From: Saprospiraceae bacterium
GTDB lineage: Bacteria; Bacteroidota; Bacteroidia; Chitinophagales; Saprospiraceae
Direction: 5' to 3'
Assembly (NCBI GenBank): GCA_029212405.1
Contig: JARGNR010000014.1
Span: 25,808-89,807 of the forward strand
DNA: 64,000 nt
The translations under genes and the position numbers were made by a program. This document shows positions 26,722 through 35,343 of this stretch, in pieces; within the stretch, counting starts at the first letter, position 1; every line of letters begins with the position of its first letter. The notes below the pieces were generated by a model that was not told the DNA's origin, did not search any database, and saw only the letters and a list, made by a program, of their open reading frames with translations.

Positions 26722-27198
26722 ATGAATACAGAATTTCAGGAAGAGCAAAAATTTGATCAATGGTGGTTGCAGATATTTTTAGCAGCTGTGGGGGCATTGA
26801 TGATCTACACGATTTATAAACAACTCATTTTAGGTTTGCCCGTTGGGGATAATCCAATTTCTGATTCTGGGTTGATTGTCATTGCTATCTTGGTGTTTCT
26901 TTTTATTGGGGGTGTGTATATAATGCGTTTGAACACCAAAATCTCAAAAAGTCAAATCGAGTTTTCTTTCTACCCCTTTGGTAAAAAGGTGGTAAAATGG
27001 GAAGAGGTCCAATCTGCAGAAGTCATTACCTATGGTTTTGTTGGGGGTTGGGGTATCCGATTAGGAACCAAGTATGGGGTAGTGTACAATGTAAAGGGCA
27101 ATAAAGGACTTGCATTAACATTAGTGTCAGGAAAAAAGTATTTGATAGGTACACAAAAGTCAGAAGAGTTGGCAGCGTATTTAAATAGAATGAAGTAA
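26722..27198 (+). CDS. Two-helix membrane protein with PH-like C-terminal domain
   Basis: A 158-residue protein with two membrane helices (WWLQIFLAAVGALMIYTIY and LIVIAILVFLFIGGVYIM) followed by a soluble beta-rich region (KISKSQIEFSFYPFGKKVVK, WEEVQSAEVITY, GKKYLIGTQKSEELAAYL). The pattern matches the small bacterial PH-like membrane proteins of unknown function. ATG at 26722 is preferred over a TTG two codons upstream. It is 35 nt ahead of the sirtuin gene, probably in the same transcript. Confidence 0.75.
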   Translation: MNTEFQEEQKFDQWWLQIFLAAVGALMIYTIYKQLILGLPVGDNPISDSGLIVIAILVFLFIGGVYIMRLNTKISKSQIEFSFYPFGKKVVKWEEVQSAEVITYGFVGGWGIRLGTKYGVVYNVKGNKGLALTLVSGKKYLIGTQKSEELAAYLNRMK

Positions 27199-27233
27199 AA
27201 TAGTAAGAATACTGTATTGAAAACCACGAAATA

Positions 27234-28067
27234 ATGATAAACCAACAGATTGTAGATCAGCTTAGATTTTGTTTAGAAAAAGGAAAGAAGATATCCTTTT
27301 TAGTAGGTGCTGGAATTTCTGCAGAAAGCGGAATTCCTACATTTAGAGGCAAAGATGGATACTGGATATCTGGATCAAAGAATTATAAAGCAGAGGAAAT
27401 TGGCACTTATAAAATGTTTTCCACAGCATCCAGAGAGGTGTGGAAGTGGTTTTTATATAGAAAGTGCACGACCGAAAGAGCAAAACCAAACCAAAGTCAT
27501 AGTATTCTAAAGGAATTGGAAGAGGTACTTGGAGATCAATTTGCGTTGATTTCGCAAAATGTGGATGGTTTGCATCGAAAGGCAGGCAGTTCAGACGAAC
27601 GGACGTATCTCATTCATGGGGATTTTGATTTTGTTCGGTGTGGAGATGAATGCAGTAAAGAGTTGTACCCTTTTCCTAAAGAAATAAGTCTTACCAATCG
27701 AAATAAGAATGTCATAACGGAACAAGAGTGGGCAGCACTTAGGTGTCCCAAATGTGGCGAAGATCTAAGACCCCATGTATTGTGGTTTGATGAATATTAC
27801 AATGAACGCTATTTCAAGTTGGACTCTGTATTAAAAATATCAAAACATACAGGCATTTTGTTTATAATTGGCACTTCGGGGGCGACCAATCTCCCACGTC
27901 AAGTGGCTCAGAATGTATTGGCCAAAGGGGGCATGGTTGTAGAAGTGAACATCAATGATAGTTATTTCAGTGATTTATTGGAACACAAAAAAAAGGGCGT
28001 TGTCATTCGTTCTAAGAGCAGCGTTTTTCTTACGGAATTGAAGGGGGTCGTATTGGCTTTGGTATAA
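27234..28067 (+). CDS. Sir2-family NAD-dependent protein deacylase
   Basis: A 277-residue sirtuin, which removes acyl groups from lysines using NAD, or acts as an ADP-ribosyl/NADase enzyme. The NAD-binding start FLVGAGISAESGIPTFRG, the ISQNVDGLHRKAG segment and the catalytic His128 in YLIHGD are intact. Four cysteines for the structural zinc are Cys136, Cys140, Cys171 and Cys174; the first pair has a three-residue gap where CxxC is usual. RPHVLWFDE is the standard P-x-V-V-x-F-G-E-like stretch with Trp-Phe-Asp. No defence partner (TIR, SIR2-HerA, prophage) adjoins it, so a housekeeping deacylase is more likely than an Abi-type NADase. Confidence 0.92.
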   Translation: MINQQIVDQLRFCLEKGKKISFLVGAGISAESGIPTFRGKDGYWISGSKNYKAEEIGTYKMFSTASREVWKWFLYRKCTTERAKPNQSHSILKELEEVLGDQFALISQNVDGLHRKAGSSDERTYLIHGDFDFVRCGDECSKELYPFPKEISLTNRNKNVITEQEWAALRCPKCGEDLRPHVLWFDEYYNERYFKLDSVLKISKHTGILFIIGTSGATNLPRQVAQNVLAKGGMVVEVNINDSYFSDLLEHKKKGVVIRSKSSVFLTELKGVVLALV

Positions 28068-28117
28068 TTCCACCCTAGATTTTAGTTTTTGGACTTAAAA
28101 TAAACCGATTTCTATGT

Positions 28118-28234
28118 TCATCTTTGGGCGATATGAATCGGGCAAAAAAGCAATACAAAATGGCCTTGCGAATTAATCCTGATTTTCAAGTAGCTAAAGA
28201 TAAGTTGGTAACCTCAGGAAAATGGGATAGATGA
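28118..28234 (+). pseudogene. Remnant of a tetratricopeptide-repeat (TPR) protein
   Basis: In the 349-nt gap after the sirtuin, one frame reads SSLGDMNRAKKQYKMALRIN followed by PDFQVAKDKL and ends at TGA (28232-28234). This is one near-perfect TPR unit (G-D, A-x-x-x-Y, A-L, N-P-D-F, A) with no start, signal or further repeats, so it looks like the C-terminal stub of a deleted gene. The rest of the gap (28235-28416) shows nothing coding. Confidence 0.55.
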
Positions 28235-28416
28235 GCAGAGAAGGACCTTTATATTATTTTAGGGTCTTATCAATTTTTTATAATGCAAATGTTATTTGTG
28301 GACGATTAAAGTTATAATTTTGATGCGGCTCATAGAATTAAAAGATTTGTTAAAATTTCTGTTACTTGAAATTATCTTTTTTTCAGAGCGTCAATCAAAA
28401 AACACCACTATAAAAA

Positions 28417-29883
28417 ATGAAACAATCAACGCCTCCTTTCAAGAATGTACTCATTCTATTTTTTTTATTTCTATTCCTATCTATTTCATCTTCAATGAAT
28501 GCCCAAACGCTGAATGGCATATATGGCGACGGTTCTGTAAGCCTTCATTTGGAAGAAGTAGAAGGTCAGGTAAATGGCCTGTTCGTCGATTCGGATGGCA
28601 GTTTTTATGAAGCAGTTTTTGTGTCAGATGAATCTGGTTTGATCGGTCTTTTGGGGGATTATTATGCAGTTATTCCTTGGGACAATGAAGCTATGATCTT
28701 ATACATTATGCCCAAAGATGTGAACGAAGACCCAATCTGGGATGAGGCTATGGAGTTTGAATTGCAGTTTCTTTCAGCATTGGAAAATCAAGAAGCCCCT
28801 GCAGATTACTCACAAGCTACCTGGGCCCCGATAAAACGATTTGGGTCTGATTTTTATCCATCGTACGTGCTGGCTACCTCTACATGGTCCCAAAATCTTA
28901 CTAGTGAATCAGAAGAAAATGCTTACAATTATTATGGCGATGGCAACGGATATTTTGGCATACAGATTACAAAGTTTCCTATTGGTACTATCGTACGAGT
29001 AGAAATAGAGGGTGAGCCATTAGCTAGAAAGAGTAGTTACACCATTACTGTTGCCAAAGAAGGAATAACAGAGATTTTTCCACAAATGGAATACGATTAT
29101 GATGCGTTAAAAAACGTGAATCAAGCTAAACCTGTAAATTTTAAATATTCGATCTATGTAAATGATCAATTATTTGGAGAGCACATGGAGGTTCTATGGA
29201 CTAGAAGTGTCAATGATGCTGTATACTGGGGTGAGGACCACCATGGAAATTCCTATGCGTTGGATTTTATTTTTGCGGCATATGTCAATGAAAATGAACC
29301 TCAATTGGATGCGGTATTAGGGGAGATGTTGGATCATAAAATTATCAATAGCTGGAATGGATATCAAGGAAGTGAAGAAGATGTGATGAAACAGGTGTTC
29401 ACTATGTGGTATCACTTTCAAAAGAAAGGATTTAGGTACAGCAGTATCACTACACAAAGTGGATCAGATCAAAAAACACAGGGACAAGTTGTACGATTTG
29501 TGAAAGATGCATTGAATTCTTCTCAAGCAAATTGTATTGATGGAACTGTACTCTTTGCTTCTTTTTTGTATAAAATTGGTATTGATGTATCCATAGTATT
29601 GGTGCCCGGTCATGCCTACTTATCGTTTAGTTTTACTGAAGATGGAACGAAGAGAGCTGCATTAGAAACGACCATGATGGGAAATCTGGACATAGAAAAT
29701 GCCAGCACAACTGACCAACTTTCAGATAAAGATAAATCATGGAATTCCTTTTTGGGTGCATTGCGCTATGGTACGGATGAGTATATGCAAAAAGCCATAC
29801 CGGGAATTCAAAATAATGAACCGTATTATATGGAAATCAATATTAAGGAGGCAAGGCAGCGAAAGGTTAGGCCAATAAAATAA
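28417..29883 (+). CDS. Secreted protein with transglutaminase-like cysteine-protease-fold domain
   Basis: A 488-residue protein with a signal peptide (about 1-30, ILFFLFLFLSISSSMNAQ). The first 110 residues are a small beta-rich domain (LNGIYGDGSVSLHLEEVEGQ). The C-terminal third has a transglutaminase-like triad: Cys373 in ANCIDGTVLFASFL, His399 in VLVPGHAYLSF, and an acidic residue at Glu417 in AALETTMMG. Family members include peptidases and structural relatives; here all three positions look usable, so enzyme activity is plausible. The middle region (FYPSYVLATSTW) is unassigned. No T9SS tail is present, so a periplasmic location is likely. An imperfect hairpin follows at 29918-29942. Confidence 0.7.
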   Translation: MKQSTPPFKNVLILFFLFLFLSISSSMNAQTLNGIYGDGSVSLHLEEVEGQVNGLFVDSDGSFYEAVFVSDESGLIGLLGDYYAVIPWDNEAMILYIMPKDVNEDPIWDEAMEFELQFLSALENQEAPADYSQATWAPIKRFGSDFYPSYVLATSTWSQNLTSESEENAYNYYGDGNGYFGIQITKFPIGTIVRVEIEGEPLARKSSYTITVAKEGITEIFPQMEYDYDALKNVNQAKPVNFKYSIYVNDQLFGEHMEVLWTRSVNDAVYWGEDHHGNSYALDFIFAAYVNENEPQLDAVLGEMLDHKIINSWNGYQGSEEDVMKQVFTMWYHFQKKGFRYSSITTQSGSDQKTQGQVVRFVKDALNSSQANCIDGTVLFASFLYKIGIDVSIVLVPGHAYLSFSFTEDGTKRAALETTMMGNLDIENASTTDQLSDKDKSWNSFLGALRYGTDEYMQKAIPGIQNNEPYYMEINIKEARQRKVRPIK

Positions 29884-30034
29884 AGATTGAAGTTTTGGTC
29901 AGTTGACGAAATGACATGTGTGTAAATTATAATTTTACGCACGATCTTTTAAGATTATACCGTTGAAGTTCTTATTTTGAGTCATTCAGAAAAGCAGAAG
30001 TCGTATTGTTTCTGTACCAATTACCTTAGATCTT

Positions 30035-31270
30035 ATGAGGATAAATAACCCATTCCTTCTATTTGCTTGCTTCATGATAGCAGGTACACTGAAAGGATAA
30101 ATAGACATTGCTCCGTTTGAATATCATGAACTGATGTCAATAGATACATTGGAGTATAAAATTGAAAGTCAAACGATACGGGAGTCAAGAATTGCCAGAA
30201 ATTATACGTTTTTGGGTGAATATATCAAATCAGATTCTCTTGCCCCCTTTGTTTTTCCAGATAGATTTGATCGTCTGAGTAAGACAGACTTGGCCTATCT
30301 TGATCAATTTAATCAAGTCAGTCCATTTGCAATTATTGATTCTTTATCAAAGATTCATTCTGTCATTTTGATAAATGAAAACCATGCTGTTCCGAGGCAT
30401 CGAATTTTCTTCCATAATCTCCTGGATGATTTAGCAAAAAATGGATATTCATTGATTGGTATGGAAGCACTAACCACCAATTATAAGCATATTTCAGGTA
30501 GAGATTCAGTTCCCTATAATTTGAATGATACGATATTGAATGTCAGAGGATATCCCCTCTACTCGGGATTTACGGGTACCTATATCAAAGAACCCCAGAT
30601 GGCTAATAGTATTCGTCGAGGAGCAGCATTAGGGTATTCATTTTTTGGATATGAAAAATTAAAGGGCGACCGTGAGTGGAACCAAGCCCAAAATATTGCG
30701 AAAATGAGAAGACAGTATCCCGACCAGAAAATTGTTGTTTTATGTGGATTTATGCACGTGGCGGAGGATCGGGTTGAAGATATAGACGTCAAACTCATGG
30801 GGCATTATCTGAAAGAAGCATTGGGTGAAGACATTCTCACCATTGAACAAACTCGCCTAAGTTACAATCCCATTCAAAATTCTGAATTGTTTGACCATGT
30901 AAATCCAACTGAAATCTGTGTTTTGCAAAATCGGAGGACTAAGAAAATATTCAATGTACTTCCTGGGATGAATCCATCGTATGATATTTCTATTTTTCAT
31001 CCATCGCACAATATTTATAAGGGCCGACCTGCCTGGTTGATGGACAGGGAAAATACTAAAGAATGGAATTACACCATTGATGATGATTTGATTTATCCAG
31101 TTACGATCACGGCTACGCCAAAAGGACAATTGTGGTCCACGCCCATGGATATTGTAGTGGCTCACAATAATCAAAATTGGCCTCCGTTATTTTTAAATGG
31201 AGGTGAATATGTGCTTTGTTTTTCAGATAATTATGGGAATCGGAAAGAGGAGGCGGTGGTTGTAGAATAG
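30035..31270 (+). pseudogene. ChaN/erythromycin-esterase-like protein gene interrupted by an in-frame stop after the signal peptide
   Basis: From ATG 30035 the frame encodes a signal peptide (MRINNPFLLFACFMIAGTLK), meets TAA after 21 codons (30098-30100), then continues in the same frame as IDIAPFEYHEL into a 378-residue open frame from Met at 30134. CAA to TAA would restore a normal ...G-Q cleavage region. The main part resembles EreA/ChaN/Tiki-like proteins: VILINENHAVPRHRIFFHNL (Glu82 and His84 counted from Met 30134), GYSLIGMEAL and VVLCGFMHVAEDRVED. A C-terminal beta domain begins near PVTITATPKGQLWS. If translated from 30134 the protein lacks its export signal, so it is probably non-functional or made only by read-through or reinitiation. 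Confidence 0.6.
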
Positions 31271-32104
31271 AATGTTGGAGATGAATATGTAGGATCAATT
31301 TCAGCAAGCCTTACTGAAGAATTATTGTACAATAATAGAAATGTCAAATTAAATTATAAAGAACCACTTCCACAATATGCAGAAGTGGATTCTTTATCTG
31401 GAAATATAAGAATGGTTAATAATCCACAAGCAAAATCCACCTTTAGAGGTGGATATAAAATTGAAGGGTGTTTAGATACAACTTGTGCAAAAAAGAAAAT
31501 GGCAGATCATCTATTGCGATAGTATAATCTAATTAGACAAGATTCATTTTTCATCAATGATATATTCACCTATTCGTTCATTTCGGATTCTATTCATCTC
31601 CTTGAGTCACATGAAGATTTACATATTATTATAGGGCTTACGAAATCTCGAGGAAATTATGAATGCTTGGGTTGTACTTTTGCAGCATTTATCTCAGGTG
31701 TTCTTAGTGAGCGTGGATACAAGTTTGAAGGAATAAAAAGATATGAATTGAATCCTGATCAAACTTTTAATGATTTAGATTTTCTAACAAAAGAAAAATT
31801 TGATTTTACCTATTATTTCGAAGTGTATAAAGATGTAGAGATTAGTGAAGTTGCCTCTACATTAAGTGAAGAATTTGGTATTTTATTGATTCATGAACGG
31901 ACGGATACGGTTAGAATGGGGTATTATTTTGTTGGTGAACAGCTAATAACAGTGGTACCATTTACGATATCTACTACTCCAAAAATGGAATCATGGTCTA
32001 AATTAATGGATATATTGGTGGCGTACAATAGACAGAATTAACCTCCATTTTTTCATCTGGCAGGTGTGATTAACGTCCCACAATACACCAATTATAAACT
32101 GTAA
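31271..32104 (+). pseudogene. Decayed gene continuing in frame with the upstream gene
   Basis: Directly after the TAG at 31268-31270 the same frame stays readable for 834 nt with only two interruptions, TAG at 31520-31522 and TAA at 32039-32041. It encodes stretches such as DSLSGNIRMVNNPQAKSTF, FEGIKRYELNPDQTFNDL and YFEVYKDVEISEVASTLSEE, which look like real protein but which I do not recognise. The end (ISTTPKMESWSKLMDILVAY) closely parallels the C-terminus of the upstream gene (ITATPKGQLWSTPMDIVVAH), and the upstream W-P-P is *-P-P here. A partial duplication followed by point-mutation decay, or a longer gene with several stops, would both explain this. Confidence 0.55.
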
Positions 32105-32148
32105 TATTGGCACTTTCTAATCTAGAATTTATAACTATTGATGGGCGA

Positions 32149-32892
32149 TTAGCTGTTACTTTTAATTGACTTGATAAACTCGGACTTTCGCATTCTTGAA
32201 ATGGGGACTTTACTGCCATCGACAAGCTCTACTTGTCCTCCATCCATTTTATCTATTCTCAATAGTTTTTGAGTATTGATCAGATGTGATTGGTGAATTC
32301 TATAAAACCGATCATCGAGCAAATCTTCAATCATTCTAAGCGATTTACTAAGTAACAATGGTTTTCTTGATTGAAAATAGATGGTGCAATAATTTGAATC
32401 CGCTTCGCAACGTATGATTTCAGATTGATCAATAAATTCGAAACCAGTAGAAACAGGCAGAGCAATTAGACCTGTATTTGATTTAGTCTTTATGAATGCT
32501 TCTAAGGCATTGGAAAGCTCGATTCCATTAGTATTAGGAATTGAATAAATTTTTTTAAGAGTTAGATGGAGATCATTTTTATCCACAGGTTTTAAAAGAT
32601 AGTTGATTGCAAAATAATTGAATGCTTTTAGTGCAAATTGATCGTAGGCCGTTACAAATACAAGGTGGAAATTCAATTGATCTAGACTATCCAACAATTC
32701 GAAGCCAGAAAGCCACGGCATTTCGATATCTAGAAATACGATGTCTGGTTTTAATTGATCGATCAATCCTTTTCCTTTTCGAGGGTCATTACATTTTTGG
32801 ACTACTTGTATATCAAATGCAGACCTGTCTAACTCGAATTCAAGTGTTTCATTGCAATAATGTTCATCGTCTATCAGAATAGCTGTTTTCAT
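32149..32892 (-). CDS. LytTR-family response regulator
   Basis: A 247-residue regulator with an N-terminal receiver domain and a C-terminal LytTR DNA-binding domain. The receiver has the acidic pair Asp8/Asp9 in AILIDDE, phospho-acceptor Asp55 in IVFLDIEMP and Lys101 in LLKPVD. The LytTR domain (about 145-247) shows IRCEADSNYCTIYF, FYRIHQSHLINTQ and VELVDGSKVPISRMRK. Its ATG overlaps the stop of the sensor gene (4 nt), so it is the output half of that pair. Targets are unknown. Confidence 0.93.
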   Translation of the reverse strand: MKTAILIDDEHYCNETLEFELDRSAFDIQVVQKCNDPRKGKGLIDQLKPDIVFLDIEMPWLSGFELLDSLDQLNFHLVFVTAYDQFALKAFNYFAINYLLKPVDKNDLHLTLKKIYSIPNTNGIELSNALEAFIKTKSNTGLIALPVSTGFEFIDQSEIIRCEADSNYCTIYFQSRKPLLLSKSLRMIEDLLDDRFYRIHQSHLINTQKLLRIDKMDGGQVELVDGSKVPISRMRKSEFIKSIKSNS

Positions 32893-35048
32893 TGGGTTAC
32901 ATTGCGATTAATAAATTGAAAAAAGATGTTGACTTGCGTGCCAGATGGCGACATGTCATCGAATAAGTCAATGATCTGAATCGAATTTGCCATTTGGTTT
33001 TTTTCATTGATGAGTTGCATCCGTTCTTGGGTGATCTTCATACCGAGTGACGATTTATGTGTACTGGTTTTTTTGAACTTATTAGATGCATCTCGTCCTA
33101 TACCATTATCAATAATTTGAAAAACAATGCCTTCTCCTTTTCTAAGTACATTAATAGTCAATAGTCGATCAGAGGATTTGTGCATCAATCCGTGCCATAT
33201 AGCATTTTCTACAAAGGGTTGAATAATCATTGGAGGGACCAAGAAATCTTGGGTAGCAATAGAATCATCTATGTAGAAATGGGTAGTAAAGTCCTCATGA
33301 AAACGCAGGCTTTCTATCTCGGTATAATTCTTTAACGTGGCGATTTCTTCCTTTAAGGGAATAAGTGTTTTTTTAGAATTTTCTAAAATTCTTCGTATCA
33401 AAATGGAGAATTTGCTTATAAAATCACTGGTTTCTTCAGGTGGTTTTTGAATAGAATAATACTTAATGCTATTGAGGGTATTAAATATAAAATGAGGATT
33501 GATTTGACTTCGCAAAGCTTGATTTTCGAGTTGATTCAGTTTTTTTTCATAGGAGTTTCTTATTTGTTCTTTTTGAATATATTGCTTTTTGTTATACCAA
33601 TAGAGTGCATATAACACCATTAATAACGAACTTATAACACTGAATAAAAACCACATTGACTTATAAAAGGGTGTAATGATCTCAAAAATCATGGGTTGAG
33701 AATGAATTTCTTTTCCATTAGTAGTTTTTCCAGAAAGAATTAATTCATGTACACCTGGATTAAGATTATACAATTGAAGATTGTACGCCTGATCAATGGG
33801 TGTTGCTTTTCCCCCATTAATTACGTATGTATACTCTAAAATATGATTTTCAATACCAGGAGTAGGATGAAAATGGATTTCTACATTGTTGTCTTCTTCA
33901 CCTAATGAGAGGTACTGAAAAGAATCTGTTGCAGCCCATATTTTTTTACCATTTGCAAATATGTTGCTTGCATCAATATGGGCTGTATTGAGGCTATCGT
34001 TTGGATAAAACGAAACAGTAGATCTATATATTTCACCTCTTGTTGCGAACCAGATATAGCCATTTTTATCCTTCATTAAGTTGTAAAATCCAGCTTTAAT
34101 TCTTGCATCAAAGTCTAACCATACATAAGAGTCTTGTTTAAGATCGTATATGCCAAGTCCTTTTTTCTCAGCATTGACTAAATATTGACCATTGCCAATA
34201 TTTACTATTGACTTAAGTCTGAACGGTGGATTTGGTGCCTCCTTCGAGCGTGTTGGAATGAACTGTTCCTTTTGGATATCAAAAACTTGAATTCCTTTAA
34301 TGTAATCTGGGATGACAAGGTATTGATTGAAAAGATCTGGAGTCAAAGGATGGTGATATACATTTTTATTTGATGAATATTCGAACGTATCTCTTGAAGA
34401 TGTCTTTGAATTTATCCGAATTAGACCTATTCTTGATAAGATGAACAACTGATTTTTTTGCTCGAATTTAATCATTGACGTGCAATAGCTACTAGTGCCA
34501 TACTCTTTGGCAATGGGTTTACTATTGGCGAGGTGATTTTTTATCGGTTCAAGGGTCTGGGCGTCTAATTCATAGGCACCGTCTCTAGTCGATATATAAA
34601 TATGATGAGGAGAAAAGTCAATACTATTGACATATTCAGCATCCGATGATGGAGTATTGAGATATTCAATTTTGGTACATTTCATTGTTGTTTTATCAAT
34701 AAAATAGAGCCCATTGGTTGTTCCAAACCATATTCTATTTTCTTTATCAATAGACAAGGCAGTAACCCATAGACTTCCAATGAGGTTGGATTGAGTATTG
34801 TTGATAGCCTGAGTTACATTCAATGCAGAATTTCCATTAAAACGGTAAAGTCCTTCTGTACTACCTATCCAAATTATTCCGTCTTCATCTTGTTCCATAT
34901 GATAGATGTCTATAATGTTTCGAAGGCCTTCATCATAAGTCAAATCCACTTTATTAAATTCAATTTTCTGTGATAAGAAGACAGCATCTGACTGAGCCGT
35001 TGCATAATAGGAAAACAATAGAAATACTATGTAATTGAATAGTTTCAA
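32889..35048 (-). CDS. Sensor histidine kinase with propeller sensor domain (LytS-type kinase)
   Basis: A 719-residue sensor: signal peptide (1-19), a periplasmic seven-bladed propeller-like region built from repeats such as DGIIWIGSTEGLYRF and NRIWFGTTNGLYFI (to about 360), a Y_Y_Y-like beta domain (LEYTYVINGG), one membrane helix (about 465-487) and a His_kinase domain with His519 in INPHFIFNTLNSIKYYS. The ATPase region includes PPMIIQPFVENAIWHGLMHK and IIDNGIGRDAS. This is the classical LytS-like module and partners with the overlapping LytTR regulator. The ligand may be a carbohydrate or envelope signal, as for propeller sensors in the phylum. Confidence 0.92.
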   Translation of the reverse strand: MKLFNYIVFLLFSYYATAQSDAVFLSQKIEFNKVDLTYDEGLRNIIDIYHMEQDEDGIIWIGSTEGLYRFNGNSALNVTQAINNTQSNLIGSLWVTALSIDKENRIWFGTTNGLYFIDKTTMKCTKIEYLNTPSSDAEYVNSIDFSPHHIYISTRDGAYELDAQTLEPIKNHLANSKPIAKEYGTSSYCTSMIKFEQKNQLFILSRIGLIRINSKTSSRDTFEYSSNKNVYHHPLTPDLFNQYLVIPDYIKGIQVFDIQKEQFIPTRSKEAPNPPFRLKSIVNIGNGQYLVNAEKKGLGIYDLKQDSYVWLDFDARIKAGFYNLMKDKNGYIWFATRGEIYRSTVSFYPNDSLNTAHIDASNIFANGKKIWAATDSFQYLSLGEEDNNVEIHFHPTPGIENHILEYTYVINGGKATPIDQAYNLQLYNLNPGVHELILSGKTTNGKEIHSQPMIFEIITPFYKSMWFLFSVISSLLMVLYALYWYNKKQYIQKEQIRNSYEKKLNQLENQALRSQINPHFIFNTLNSIKYYSIQKPPEETSDFISKFSILIRRILENSKKTLIPLKEEIATLKNYTEIESLRFHEDFTTHFYIDDSIATQDFLVPPMIIQPFVENAIWHGLMHKSSDRLLTINVLRKGEGIVFQIIDNGIGRDASNKFKKTSTHKSSLGMKITQERMQLINEKNQMANSIQIIDLFDDMSPSGTQVNIFFQFINRNVTQ

Positions 35049-35343
35049 AAAGTTTAGTTTGTTTAGTTGGAGTTAAAGATGAGAATAGTTTTTTGATTAT
35101 TTGGATTGAGTTTGTTATCTGTACAGTATAATGCGTAATCAGTAGGATAATAACCAATCTCAGAAATCTTAGTATGGACTAAATTGAATTATTTTAAAGC
35201 AAAATATGCAACTTGATTACAGAATTCGGTTTATTTGCTACCGAATACAGATTGGTAAGTGCTGAATAGCCATTAGCGAATATTTTGAGGGGAATAAGGA
35301 ATTAGTTTTATGCTATTGAATCAAATAATAATAGTATTAAAGT

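Noticed and set aside
27234..28067. Sirtuin as a SIR2-type anti-phage NADase
   Set aside because: It has a full zinc site and standard deacylase motifs and lacks any typical defence partner.
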